In this document: in pieces, positions 23,035 through 35,070 of the stretch | Layout of the letters: each line of letters opens with the position of its first letter | Position numbering within the stretch: position 1 is the first letter of the stretch | From: Naganishia liquefaciens | Lineage: Eukaryota; Basidiomycota; Tremellomycetes; Filobasidiales; Filobasidiaceae | Assembly (NCBI GenBank): GCA_013423385.1 | Contig: BLZA01000028.1 | Coordinates: forward strand, 1 to 64,000 | Length of the DNA stretch: 64,000 nucleotides | Direction: 5' to 3' | Notes under the pieces: generated by a model | What the model was told of the DNA's origin: nothing | Databases searched by the model: none | The model's input: the letters and a program-made list of their open reading frames with translations, nothing else | Translations under genes and position numbers: made by a program

Positions 23035-24665
23035 ATGTCTCCCGAGCTTCAAGTCAATGCAACAACATTATCTGCTAATCAATTGATCCTAAGCGAGCTG
23101 GAAAAGGCAGAGTTGATAGAAATTCTCACCAGAGGTAAGGCCGCCTTCAATGACCTAGAATCTCATCCAAAACTGCCGGAAAATCTTCAAGACTTGTCCG
23201 CTCTGTTCGGGGTACTACTTGACAATATTCAAGCAGAACGGTTCAGACTGCCGCAAGCGTACACGCTGTATCGTATCCGGGACATCTCTGCAGAAAAGGA
23301 TGTTCAGGTATAATAGGGAATCGTATTTCAGTAACAAATAACAATCACGCCAAATGGCGAGCCGTCAAGGAGTCTCTGGAAGGGGTTTCAAATGTCGCTG
23401 ATCGTTTTCAGCTGCAGTCCAGGCACTGTATTGCTGCTCGTCCGAACCATTCAGACCAATCGGTCGAGATACGTTGGCATACCAGGAATACCGATAGCAC
23501 AGGTCGCTTTTACGTCCCTTCTGTGCGAACGGTCAAAAGCAAAAATTTGAGGCAAGACATGCAGAGTATATTCTCCAGCTATTATCGTCAGATGACGAAT
23601 CCTTTCGTATTGTGGCGGCATTTGCAGAATGCGCAAGGGATGTCCCAATTCGGGTCCGACGACGCGAGTTCGGACGTCTTGATGACCGTATCTCAGACTA
23701 TGAAACATTCGATACAATCTGTGCTACCTGAACGCCAATCTTCTACGTTCGAACTCTCGCTGACAGCAGGGCGGAATGAGAACACGACATCTACCGAAGA
23801 TCCGGATACTTTAGCGAAGACCTCAAGAGGCGATTACGAGGCAGAAGCAAGCTGTCTTCGGAAACTACGAACCCTTCTGGAGCCCATCTGGACCAAGACT
23901 GAACAACAAAGGGTGCAGAATAAAGGCATAGCGCGAAAGCTCATCGGTGAATGGAGACAGAGCTATGAGGAGGGAGCTGCTAAATACTTGCTCAGCCATA
24001 TGCCGAAGGACCATTTGGAGGGGAAGGGCGGCTTTCTCGAACTCCATTTAGAAGCACTGCGAGATCAAGCTCTTCGGCTGCGAGACATATCAACTGGGAA
24101 CAGTCATAAGCCCGGAGGAGCGGCTCTTCGAGACTTTATTAGGGATGTCAACGCCAATGAAACCGATTTGACTCGTGAAAGGCACCCGATCAAGTACTCA
24201 CAAGAGGTGAGAAATGAGCTCGACATCCTCCTCGAAAGAGTTCCGACGAGCTGGGGAAGATCAGTCACAATATCATTGGTTGGATTTGATCCTGTCGATG
24301 GATTCGAGGAGAGCCAAAAGCCTGACAGTGTGTATCGTTGTTCTTTTTCAGGTACTCTCACCTTTGGAAGCGGGAATGGCAGCGGAATTCAGCTCAATCC
24401 TCACCCAAACGACCAGGTCTCGTTTTGGTGTGACGGAAAATCATTGCATGACAACAAGTCGACAATAGATTGGGTTGCGCAGCTGGCAAAGTCGAAGGCC
24501 TCGGACGCTCACATGAGTGGTCTAGAGTCTTTGCTGAGCAGACTCCGAGAAGTGGAAGCCGATCAGATTGGAGAAGAACTGCGGTCACTCTTGACGAAGG
24601 GTGATTCCCTGACGAATCCAGATGAAGTCCTGAGCATAATATCTGTAGTGACCAAAGGGCTTTGA
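23035..24665 (+). CDS. protein of unknown function, about 520 residues
   Basis: I do not recognise this family. Exon 1 (23035-23307) opens MSPELQVNATTL and is rich in leucine and glutamate. A GTATAA donor at 23308 and an AAG acceptor at 23369 keep the frame into exon 2 (23370-24665), which stays open for 432 codons, an unlikely length by chance. A closer CAG acceptor at 23331 would bring in a stop, so the further one is preferred. The protein is hydrophilic, charged and probably mostly helical. No signal peptide or membrane segment is evident from 23035, but starting at 22930 would add a hydrophobic N terminus (AILTITSFW...). It stands alone between two gene-poor stretches. A fungus-specific or lineage-specific gene is possible. 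Confidence 0.55.
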
Positions 24666-25260
24666 AACTTGGATCTCGAACCCAGAGTCCAGGGAAAGGC
24701 AAGAAACGAAGCCAAAAAGAGCAAGGTGAGACGTCTGAGCACCCTTCAAAGTCTTTCTGACGCTTACCTTCTGTCAAAGGCGGCGATAGCATGGAAGGTG
24801 GACAGGTGACACTTGACCATCTTTCCCCTTGAATCAATCAGGGGTGAACCATCATTTAGTGATCAGTAATCCTAACTTCTAGAACAAATGGATTGAACGC
24901 GGTCCTGGAGATTTGGAGTTTCTCGTATAAGTTATAAGCTATCAGCTGATACCGAGTGTATCATATACAGGGACGTGGGAGAAACTTGGTTTTATCTATT
25001 TTCGAATACAATATACTTAGCAGCCTCCTGGCGTTAACATCGGAATCTGCTCTTGTTTGTAAGGCGAAGAGCGAAGAGCCACTAAAACGATATGACAGTG
25101 AGAGCTGTTGGACTGCCCCTGTCTGTTCGATGAGATTGTAACAGGAGGGGATTGTCGTGGAACCTTGCGCCAAATTGTAATGTTTCGAAGAAATTTTGCC
25201 TCCAATTTACATGGATCGGAACCGCAACCGCTATCATAACAACTGATTATCGAGAATGAC
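24666..25260. other. intergenic region between converging genes
   Basis: About 600 bp of 3' flanking DNA. No gene or repeat seen. Confidence 0.45.
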
Positions 25261-26636
25261 CTAAAACTTTTCGCAAAGCTTCTTCAATCCTTGGCGCAAA
25301 TCCTCCTTCAGATCTCTTCCATCCTCAACCCCGATACTGAACCGCACCAATGCCCGATCCACCGTCTCATCGCTCATTGCCCTCCATTCGACCAGACTCT
25401 CAACACCACCCAACGACGTCGCATGATGAAAGTACTGTAAAAGGCTCGGCAAAGTCTTGGCCATCTCGGGATTCTGCATCGTGAGCGCAAACACCGGTCC
25501 GTGTCCGTTTGGCATCTGCGTCTCAAGGTACTCGTTCCCCGGTTGTCGTGCCTGCAAGCTGGAATGGTGCACCTCCTTGACGCATCGCTTGATCACCTCG
25601 GCATCGTCCCCTCCCCGCATCGCCTCGTCCAGCCACTGTACAATCTCGCCGGTCGATCGACTCGCTTGACGAACCCGTAATTCGAGAGTCCGAAGACTCC
25701 TGACGCAGAGCCAGGCTTCCATGTTGCCGATGACGGAACCGAGACTCATCCGGTCGTTCCAAAGACCGCTGTAGGCTTTGCGGCCCCATGCGTCGTCCCG
25801 CACGGCGAGGACACCGCAGAGGAGGTCACTGTGGCCACCGAAATACCTGTCCACCGACGTCAGTAATTGTGTTTATGATCTGGAAAAGGGACTCACTTGG
25901 TGCCTGAGTGCAGAACGATGTCCGCTCCGTGCTTGAACGGATCTTGCAGCACCGGCGGACCAAACGTCGAGTCTACAAACAACAAGGCGCCCTTCTTGTG
26001 GGCCTTTTCCGCGTAATATGCGATATCGTAGGCGGTACCGAAGGGGTTGATCGGCGTTTCGAGGTGAATAACATCGCCCTCGCTAAGTTCTTCGGCATCA
26101 CAATCGAGCGGAAGGAGTTCCAACCCCGTCAATCGAGAGTGAATAGCGAGGATGGAATGCGACCCGTGGTATCCTCCACCAATAGAGACCTTTCGGGGCT
26201 TGAACCATGTCTGGGAACCGCCATCCTACGGTCAGCGGATTGGGAAAGAGGAAAGGGGAATTCTCACATAGGCGGCGAAAATGGCGCTGAGGCCAGAGCT
26301 ATAGGTCAAGACTTTCCCATGGATGATCTTGCCCAAGATGGCCTCGAGCCTCGTCGTATTCGGAGCCGTCTCCCTCGAATAGACGTGCGTTTCCAAAGTC
26401 TCGAGCTATTCTCAAGTTAGCATCGATTTCACGCACAGCGATAAAGGGAGACTCACGTCAACATCCTTGGCTTCGACTAGTTCTTCCGGATTTCTCGAGT
26501 ACCGGAACGTCGTACTGACGTGCATCGCCGGTGCGACATCTGATACTTCTTGCTGCAGCGACGAGGGGATCTTGTTGACGTCATCATCTCCGTGAACGGT
26601 GAGGGTTGAAAGGGCGGGCATGTGTCGGTCGGACAT
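25261..26636 (-). CDS. Cys/Met metabolism PLP-dependent enzyme (cystathionine gamma-synthase/lyase family)
   Basis: A fold-type I PLP enzyme of the trans-sulfuration family, which makes or splits thioether amino acids such as cystathionine. Exons read MSDRHMPALSTLTVHG (start 26636), then STTFRYSRNPEEL, LETHVYSRETAPNTTRLE, LTYSSGLSAIFAAY (the phosphate-binding SG.sA region), GGGYHGSHS, LETPINPFG, VDSTFGPP, and the PLP-lysine motif L-H-S-G-T-K, split by an intron from YFGGHSDLLCGVL. C-terminal GGVESLVEWRA and RFSIGVED are the usual substrate-loop motifs. Introns lie near 26.43, 26.25 and 25.87 kb. Which reaction it performs (synthase, gamma-lyase or a side-pathway lyase) cannot be told from the motifs alone. 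Its likely place is the cytosol. Confidence 0.85.
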
Positions 26637-27282
26637 GTTGTATTGATGATACTACAGCACCGGAGTGCTGTCCATCGAGAGAATCGAGGCCGTCTAAATA
26701 CATGCCAATGATCCAACCCGAAAAATAAAAACGCAAGCCGTGACTCCTGCAACCTCGACTGAACGTCCCTGGACGCTCGGTCTCGGATCCAAACTGCCCG
26801 AGGCTTACCGCGGTTGCTTAGCGCGCGACACCACGGGCGGGATCTAATTCAGCGTTCGCGGCGTTTCGACGACCCTGGTCGGCCAGGTTCTTCCTTCAGA
26901 GGACAAGCATTCGAGCATGACACCCGGATTCACGAGTGAACTTTCCAGCACTTGCTCTCTGACGAGGTCCATTGCAGGAGCAGCTGCTCGCATAGATATA
27001 GGATGTTCTCGCGCGGAATAGGGCACGAGCCCTCCCTTAGTCGAAGATGCAGTATTGTGTACGGACAAATCGAGAAACATGCCAAGTTCGTCTTCGGCTG
27101 CAGGTGAAGTTGGACAAGGTCGAATCCGCGGGCCATACGGCCTAGATGAAGTGCCGATGCAGCATGCGCATCTGCCCTTGGCAGCCCTTCTCAACAGCTT
27201 GCTTTTCTCAGACATCGCAGTAACAGCCATCCAAACACCCTTTCCCCCGAACATCTATGTCATTTAGGCGACATCCATGGGC
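26637..27282. other. intergenic region upstream of the PLP enzyme gene
   Basis: About 650 bp, containing the PLP-gene promoter at the left and the WD40 gene 3' flank at the right. No convincing gene. Confidence 0.45.
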
Positions 27283-28890
27283 CTACACCCTCCACACAAG
27301 CACACCTCCATCATCTCCTGCGCTCATGACCACACTTCCGCCCTTATCCCCCTCGCGCTCGCCTTCGTCCAATCCCCAGCCCAAAGCCGACTTGCCCACA
27401 CAGCTATCCAGCACGGTGCCCACATGGCCCGAATGCTCGGCGACGAGTTGACCTTGCCGTGCGTCCCATGTCTTTAACTTGAGGTCTGCCGAGGCGGTCG
27501 TGAAAAGGTGGCGTTTTGGCGCCGGGTGAGGGGTGACCGAGGTGATAACGTCCTGTAAGAACGAGGTCAGCCTTGCCTTGTCGGCCATGCCAGCGCCAAA
27601 GGCCAAGGGACTCACATCATGCGATACCTCGCATCTTGCCGTTCCCGACCCAACGTCCCAGACGATCGCCTTTCCATCCGTCGCGCAACTCGCCAACAAA
27701 AGTCCCTTGGTACTCGACGGCGCATCCCCATTCGGCTTCGGCCCTGCGAGACCCAGAATATCCATAAACGCCAAACCCTCGACACTCTCGTCCTTTTGAT
27801 GGCCCTTGAGGACTCCGACGACGTGCCCCTGGGGGAGATTGACGATCCGGATAGCGCCATTTGAACCGCCAATAGCGACGAGATTGGATGCCGGCGCAAC
27901 CGCAAGTGCCGTAATCCCACCGCCTTCCGCCTCGCCGCCAAAGTTTCCGAACTGCGACGTCGTGCCCGGACTGAGTTTGAGCACTGGTTGAGTCGATTGC
28001 GACGGGTTCCAAAGACAGACGGTGCAATCCTCCGCGGCGGTAATCAGGTATTTACCGTTTGGCAGGAACTGCCCACGGTTGACGGCGCCGGTATGCGATG
28101 TAAAGACGCCCATGGTGTTTCCAGAGGGCACTTCAGAAGGCGGTCAGCTAAACGTCCCGCTGATCGATTCACCGACTTACATTGCCACATCCATACTGTG
28201 GCATCCTGACAACCCGCCGCAAGCACCGGACCCTTCGGATGCCAATCAATCCACATAATCTCACTATCCGTCGCCAAGTTCGTCAAAAACTCCCAATCCC
28301 GCCAATCCTCGGGTCTTGCCTGTCCATCCATTGACGACGCCGCACCACTCCGTCTCCTCCTCCAGATACGCACTTTTCCGTCCATTCCACCTGTTGCGAC
28401 CATCTCTCCGTCGGCGGAAAACTTGACATCAACGACGGAATCTTCGTGACCCGTCAAGAGGATCGGCTCGAAGGTAGAGCTGTTGAACGGGAATTGAGCG
28501 GCATGTGATGCATCCGGCATGGGAGGAAGCGGGCAGAAGATGTAGGCGTGGTCATCTTCCCCTCCCGAGATGGCGAGTGGGGGATTCGGGAAGGAAGGGT
28601 GCAGGTTGAGGGAGAAGATGGAAGCGTCTGCCGCATGGTGGGCTGGAAATTCAGAGGTTTAGTTCATGGGTAAAGATCCATTCGACGCTCAACCCACCCG
28701 AATGACCAAGCGAATTATCCTCGGGCGGCTCCCTCATCTCGCCATCCTCGTCATCCTCGTCCTCATCCATCGGGACATCCCCGCCTTCCTCTTCATCCTC
28801 GACGTACTCTACGTCTTCTGGGTTGATAAATTCCTCTCCATCACCGCCCTCGAATTGGGCGTCGTGCTCCGGGTTCTCCTCGTGCGACAT
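27283..28890 (-). CDS. SQT1: WD40-repeat protein, Sqt1/AAMP type (ribosomal protein uL16 chaperone)
   Basis: The start at 28890 opens with a strongly acidic N-terminal tail (EDVEYVEDEEEGGDVPMDED), followed by a WD40 propeller. Recognisable blades include LLTGHEDSVVDVKFSADGEM, ATGGMDGKVRIW, LAAGCQDATVWMW, SHTGAVNRGQFLPNGKYL, ITAAEDCTVCLWN, LASCATDGKAIVWD and MSAGDDGGVLVWRV at the very C terminus. An acidic tail before such a propeller is the layout of human AAMP and yeast Sqt1. Sqt1 binds newly made Rpl10/uL16 and delivers it to the 60S subunit. Introns are near 28.69, 28.16 and 27.6 kb. Other WD40 families cannot be excluded, but order, length (about 470 residues) and tail fit well. Confidence 0.82.
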
Positions 28891-29561
28891 GATGACTGCG
28901 TTGGTTGAATGCGGATGATGGCAATGGCAGTAGTTTGTCCGACCACTGCAGCGATATATCAGAAGAAAGTTGGCGTCTTGAATGGAAGCTGACTAAAGGT
29001 GGAGGAACGAAATTATAAGGCGCCCGACTCAAAAAGAAGCGCGACGGGGTTGTCAAGCAGTTGGGCAAGCATCGTTGACGTCGTCTCATCGGCTTGGGCA
29101 TGCTCGTCATCCGTCATCTGTTTGCATCGAGGATGTTCGAGACGGACCGAGAGGTTCTATGTGGCAGACTGCAAAAGAGCGGGATCGGGCTCAATGGCCA
29201 GACGTAGGAAATCTATTGTCGAAACTCGACAGCGCGACCATATCGTATCAGCTATCGCATTTTTGCCGTTTCTTCCTTGGTGTCTCCCTTTTTCGAGCTT
29301 ACAAGGCCTCCCTCTGCGGCGCAGGTATTACACTTCCCTTGACTCATCGGAAGTGGAAACCTGGGATTACTGGTATTGAAAAGAGCTGCCAATTACCGTC
29401 GTCTCACTGTCGCCTCGCTCGGATATTTAGCTGAACGGGCATGTCCGAAACTCGGTCGATGCCCCGCTCCTTCCACACGCCCAGGGGTCGATGTATCGAT
29501 ACACAAGGTAACATTCTATCCATCACTCTACCGCGGCTGCTCCGCTCAGGCGATCACCATC
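28891..29561. promoter_or_regulatory. divergent intergenic region between SQT1-like and PaiB-like genes
   Basis: About 670 bp between two genes transcribed outward. It should hold both promoters. No discrete motif is called. Confidence 0.4.
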
Positions 29562-30299
29562 ATGTACCTCCGGCCCGTCCACGCAGAACACGACGTCCCG
29601 ACCCTTCGCTCCCTGATCGCCGACGTCCGTCTGGGTATCCTCGTCACAGCGATTCAGTCCGAAACCTACCCGCTGCTGCAATCGACGCACATTCCGTGGT
29701 TGTTGCATGTCGACGACCCCGAGTCAGAAACAGAGCTAGGAACGCTCAGAGGTCACATGGCGAAACAGAATCCGCAAGCAAAGGTGCTTGTCGAGCACGT
29801 TGCTGCTGAAACGGGCTGGGAAACGGAGGAAGACGTCATGGTCCTCTTCACCTCACCTGCGGATCACTACATCTCCCCGCAGTATTACAAGGATACGAAG
29901 CCAAATTCCGGAAAAGTCGTCCCAACATGGAACTATGCAAGCGTGACGGCATACGGTCGCGCCAAAATCTACACCTCCACTAATCCCGACATCACCGCAT
30001 TCCTTCAACAGCAAATGCACCAGCTCACCCACAAATGCGAAACGTCAGAATCATCGCTACAAAATGAGTGGAAAGTCTCCGACGCACCAGATACATACGT
30101 CGCTGCATTGCGGAAAGCGGTGATAGGTATCGAGATCAAGATCGGCCGTCTAGAAGGAAAGTGGAAGATGAGTCAGGAGATGGGAGAGGCGGATCGCGCG
30201 GGCGTCGTCGAGGGGCTCGAGAAGGCGGGAGAAAGGGGAAAAGCCGTCGCGACGATCGTTGAGACGAGGAATGCGGAGACTGGAAAGAAGACAGTGTAA
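29562..30299 (+). CDS. PaiB-like FMN-binding protein (negative transcriptional regulator family)
   Basis: A single-exon gene of 245 residues starting MYLRPVHAEHD, the hallmark start of the PaiB / FMN_bind_2 family, so 29562 is preferred over the in-frame upstream methionine at 29376. Further family segments: GILVTAIQ; HIPWLLHVDD; GTLRGHMAKQNPQ; a segment with TSPADHYISPQYY; VVPTWNYASVTAYG; and a C-terminal region with E-I-K-I-G-R-L-E-G-KWKMSQ. These are flavin-binding split-barrel proteins. The Bacillus PaiB was named as a regulator of sporulation and protease genes. In fungi the family is widespread but its role is unclear, and an enzymatic FMN function is as likely as DNA binding. No targeting signal seen. 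Confidence 0.85.
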   Translation: MYLRPVHAEHDVPTLRSLIADVRLGILVTAIQSETYPLLQSTHIPWLLHVDDPESETELGTLRGHMAKQNPQAKVLVEHVAAETGWETEEDVMVLFTSPADHYISPQYYKDTKPNSGKVVPTWNYASVTAYGRAKIYTSTNPDITAFLQQQMHQLTHKCETSESSLQNEWKVSDAPDTYVAALRKAVIGIEIKIGRLEGKWKMSQEMGEADRAGVVEGLEKAGERGKAVATIVETRNAETGKKTV

Positions 30300-33235
30300 G
30301 TGCTCGGCAGTTGCAGGCAGTCCGGTGCCTTTTCCCAGGATCTTGGTATGTTCAGGTGCTTACACTGCAACTTGGAATAGATGATGCTGCACTTCTCAAA
30401 AGCGGCACACTGACGCGACGTGTCAATCTTCAGTCTGCCAGTAAGCTTCCGGTTCTCAGACTTCGCCATCGCGCTCGAACGCCTCGACAATCACCTTTCC
30501 TTTGAAAGTGCGTTTCAGCGTGGCCGTATCGAGGACGGGAAGAATCACGTTGCCGCGTCTTCGGGGTTGCCCATCCAGGCCCTATCTCGCATGCAGACGC
30601 CGGTCCAAGGCGTTAGCAAGACGACTCCTCTGATATTGCGCGATCTCTATGACGAGGCCAGAGCGGTCTCCGTCCTAGCTTGACGTTCGGCTCCGGTACA
30701 TCGAATGACAAGACAACTTGTTGTCCCTTCTGCCAAAACGCTCCCCCCCCACTTCCCCCCCTCCCCGCCGGGCGTCAGCATTGGGCGAGCAACAACATAT
30801 CCAGCGAAAGACCGACAATTGCCCTGTCTACGGCGCCACGAAGGCGACCTCTCAGACGCGCAGAATCGATTGACCGTTATCCTTTGCCTAGCTGGTCGTG
30901 AGAGAGGCCTCCTTGACATCAACACCTCACGCCCGCGTTCATGCGGGAGACGCAGTATCGCAATGAGCAGAGCCAAGATGGATACTGTCCCGCCAAGATT
31001 CTACGATTCTCTGATCTGAGAAAGCGACTACGGTGCCAGGCGTCTGACCCTTCAGCTCTGTAGCGCACAAACGTGTCTATGACTAGTGTGTTTGACATGT
31101 TTCCCTCGCGGGTATCCATTAGACGATCCCATGCACCGCGCCTTCACCTGGAATGAGTCCAGCAGTGTTCTTCACGGCTTCACATAGTCTCCATTCAGAA
31201 CTTGTGCATCACCGCTTGACCTTGACTCCCTTCTCTACCCTCACGCAAGGCCCTCAAAGCTGGTCACATACCGCCGAGACCTGCACCACATCTGCTTGTG
31301 GGGTCGGACGTGCAGCAGAGTCAAAGAGTACAGTCATATGATGAAGCTGGTGTGGAAATGTCCCAATTTGATCGTAACTTGGATCAGTTCCCTTCGGTCG
31401 GGTATCTTGGCTTCACAGCGCGACCCGGCCACTAGCAATTGCGAAAGAGAGCGTAACGATGTGATGTCAGCTGACGGGTGAACCCAAACTCAGTACGGCA
31501 AGGGGCTGCCGCCAACTCGATCTTAGCCTTTTATTCAGTATAGTTTCGGAATCCATGATCATCATATGCCGACAGAGGTACCAAGAAAACATGGTGTAGC
31601 GTCGCCAGCTACCTCGAAGACCCGCAGGATAGAACAGCTCCCCCGTCAAGACGTGCTGCAGAACATAGTGAAGGAACGTGGCGGTGATTGTCCAGGATGT
31701 TCTCACTTCGATATCCAGAATGCTATTCACATCGGCAGAAAAGCATGCAGAAGCCAGCTTCAGCACTTGCAAAGTCTCTGGAAAAGGTCTGGAAACTGGA
31801 CAGCTCAGCGAAAGCTCACCGAAAGAGGATAGCGATACAAGCTGAATGAAGGTTTGTAATCATTTGGTAAGCTGGATAATGTGGCTGTAGCAAGCTTTGT
31901 AGCAGGATAGCTAGCAGGATAGAAGCGGGATCAGCTAGCTGATGATCACAGCTGATCGACAGAAGGATGTACAGGAAGATCGCTCAGGCAAGAACCCGGG
32001 AAGTCTTTCGTATGCTGATCTAGGGAATATTGCGGCATCGAAGAACAAAGCTAGAAGGGGAATCCATGCGAGATGAAACACAGGACCGGAAGCAAGACGG
32101 GAGTGCCGTGGCGAGAAACAGCTCATTTAAGGCTGGATAGCTGGCAGAGCTGCTGGCAGTCAGCTGGCCGAATGAAAGCTTGAAACAGGGAGTAGTCGAG
32201 AAAGCTGTCGAGAAATCTACTGGAAGAAGCACTCTGCAGGAGATCAAGCTGGTGAGATCATCCAGACAAATGTCTGCAAGATGAAGCTTCAGACAGCTCT
32301 TCAGACAGCTCTTTGTTTCGAGAAGGACAATTAAAAGGAGCTCTGGAAAGACAATGCATCGGAGCGGCTATCGGAGCTCTAGAGCCAGCTCTCGACTTAC
32401 CGATGGCCAACAAGACGATGGTGATCTACGGCGATTGGACAGCTCATTGAACTTCAAGCTGGGCTGGAGGAGGAAGCTGAATGGGAACGACTAGAATATC
32501 AGTTGAAGCATCTCAACTCCGGTCGGTACAGCTCTTTTTGGCCAGAAGACTGTATACATCACCATCCATGAGCTGATCCGCTGATCGTCTTCCTGGGATT
32601 CTAGCACGAACTGACGGGCGAGCAGTCATGTCGGTGATCCTCTAGGGCTCCTTGTACCCAGCTTCATACAGCAATTCATCCCCTCGATTCTAGCCTCGAA
32701 TGCTGTAAATGATTATCCCGGTACCGAAGGGACTGTCGGCGCAAAGGGATCAAGCGATACACTTGGTTGCATTGTCACTGCAAGTTCACATCACAGATAG
32801 AACGGACGATCATCGAAAGTCCATTCTACAATTGGATTGCGGGAGAAGCTTGGCGGAACGGATCCAGGCCGCCAGTATCTACATATCGGAAGCGTTAATG
32901 GGTGTTTCCACCATTGGCCCGAGCAGATAGTCCGTTGGCAGAGAGCAGAAAGGGCAGCTGACAAGGCGAGAGGCCGTGCGAGAGGCCGTGCGAGAGGCCG
33001 TGCGAGAAGGCGGCTGTAGCGAAAGGACATGGGTGGAAGCGAGAGTACGAGAGCCGCGCAGAAGCAGAGTGTGTTTGGGAATTGAACATGGGCTTGCCTG
33101 ACTTGCGAATAGCTATATAATGAACACTGAAATAGTCCATGGTGGATTGGGAACCTTTGTCTTGTCTCAATTACTCAACTCTGCCTTTTTGCCCAACACC
33201 AATCTGACTCTCACTACTTCTCAAGGACAAACGAT
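30300..33235. other. 2.9-kb gene-poor region, with an AGCT-dense stretch at 31.8-32.6 kb
   Basis: No gene is supported. Left part (30.3-31.8 kb) has short frames without family motifs. From about 31.80 to 32.56 kb the tetramer AGCT occurs roughly 28 times by eye count. Within it a 12-mer CTTCAGACAGCT is repeated in tandem at about 32286-32309. The right end holds a short tandem repeat and the promoter of the first small secreted gene (TATATAA at about 33113-33119). Confidence 0.6.
32966..33007. repeat. tandem repeat, 12-bp unit GCGAGAGGCCGT, about 3.5 copies
   Basis: Three perfect copies followed by a partial one. Non-coding as far as I can tell. Confidence 0.85.
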
Positions 33236-33892
33236 ATGAAGTTTTCCACTGCGCTCACCGCCGCCGCAGTCGCCTTTGTCGGTGTCGTCACTGCTGCCCC
33301 CGCGCCCGGAACGTACGCCAACTGCAACTCCAACCCCAACTTGAAGAACCTGGGATTGCCTTCGGGATACGCCGTGATTACTGGATGGGACAACAACGCT
33401 GCCAATGTGAGCCAACACTGGTGCATCGTATAACAGTGGCGATCAGCTAACGATTCTTGTCATTCAGGTCCCTGGTATCCAGCAGGGTGTCGACGTCGGT
33501 GCTTGCATGAGGCAATGTGCGAGCACTGCCGAGTAAGTCGCGATACTGTTTGTTCTTAGGGACATGACGCTCATCCCGATACAGCTGCACCAACACCGTG
33601 TGGAGCTATCCTCCCGGATCCCCCTTCAGCTACTGCTACCCCAAGAACAACTTGTAAGTATGACTCTCCCAATGAATGCTACAGTCTGTCGTGTCTAATA
33701 TCAACAATACCAGGTGGGACGCCATCAACATTAACCCCAACGGAGCCTCGATCATCGCCATTCAGGGTACCTGCGGCGATCTCATTAACGGTGTCAAGGG
33801 TAAGCTTTATGAGAGATCTCAAGCGATTCATGGCTCAAGTGTTCTCAATGCGGACAGTCCCCTACGCCGCCAACGCTTGCTGCAACAGCTAG
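33236..33892 (+). CDS. small secreted cysteine-rich protein, paralog 1 (141 residues)
   Basis: Five exons: 33236-33406, 33468-33532, 33585-33653, 33714-33799 and 33858-33892. The start MKFSTALTAAAVAFVGVV is a clear signal peptide (cleavage likely after TAA or TAAP). The mature part has eight cysteines, in NC, ACMRQC, DCTN, YCYP, GTC and ACC contexts, and tryptophans in GWDN and WDAIN. The spacing recalls small PAN/apple-like or WSC-like folds, but I cannot assign a known domain. It is secreted and could act as an effector-like or cell-wall protein. A TATA-like box lies about 120 bp upstream. The close paralog at 35071 shares all intron positions. Confidence 0.85.
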
Positions 33893-35070
33893 ACGACGAC
33901 GCTGTCCTTTCTTTTCTTTGGTAGCGGGAAATGTGTATCTGGGATTTCGTTGTATTGGAATTTTGTGGGCCAAATTGTGCGGTGCTATACAGATATTGGA
34001 CTGTTGTCCTTCAAGCCTCGTTCTCACCATGGGGTTCAACGTCAAGAACGGTATTGCAATGTTGAATTCCTTGTCCTGCTGTGGCATTCCTTGTTCGAGT
34101 CTCCAGTTCGACTCGAGATTTTATAATTTCTGTTGCAATGTTCCCGCCAGAAGAGCTTTCGATCAAGCGATCATCGTGATGGAACCGAAGTCGGCTCGGC
34201 TTTGTCTGATCTGTCATATGACTCCCTCAGTCATGAACCCCTTCTTTCGACCTCATCTAGCGGAACACAGCGTCAGAGGTTTGAAAGACTTGGACCAAGT
34301 TGCATTTTGTTCAATCCGTCCCGAGATCGCTTCTTTGTGCGACTGTATACACCTCTACTCAGCTCTGTATCTGTAGTAGACGCAATCGCCCAGTAGCCAT
34401 CAGCAAGATGCGTGATGGGCAATTACGCCGCTGCCCGGGATGCCATGGAAAGTCACTAACGGGCAAAAAAGAACAGCTCGACAGAACTAGGCAAATCAAG
34501 CTGCAGCTCGGGAAATCCGGATCAGGACCGGACTAATTGCTGCGATGCCGGTAAAATAAATAGCGCTGGGTGAGACAGCTGATGAGACGCTCGGTGAGTC
34601 GTGTTTCACCACGGCGATCGCAGAGACCACGGCGATCGCAGAGTAGAGAAATACCCAGGCATCCTTACGAACGAAAATCAGGATCGTCACAAAATTCCCT
34701 CAAGCGGCGCGAGACATCAACAAGATGGCGGGAAAGCAAGACGTTTTGATGAGACCCATTCGGATCACTTCTCGCAATCAGGCTGTGCGGACCGGTCCTA
34801 GAGCGTCAACCCGGGAAGCTTGCGTATCTGCTAGGGTCTTCGGATGCGGCTTGCGACGGCAGACAAGACGACGCAGTCGGGACGAATGCCATTCAGAATA
34901 CGATATAAGGACACGCTCGAGCGACCTCTCTCCCCCCTCAGTTTGTGAGTTCACCTCAAATCCTCCAACCGCTCTCAACCTAGCTCACGCCAATCCTCGC
35001 CAACTCTCCCCCTCTACTCTCAACCTCTCCTCCCTCCCACCTTTATTCTTCTTACCTCCCTCCTCCAACA
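33893..35070. other. intergenic region between the two secreted paralogs
   Basis: About 1.2 kb. An 18-bp direct duplication (unit ACCACGGCGATCGCAGAG) occurs at about 34606-34641. A CT-rich leader precedes the second gene (about 34960-35070). No gene is supported. Confidence 0.5.
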
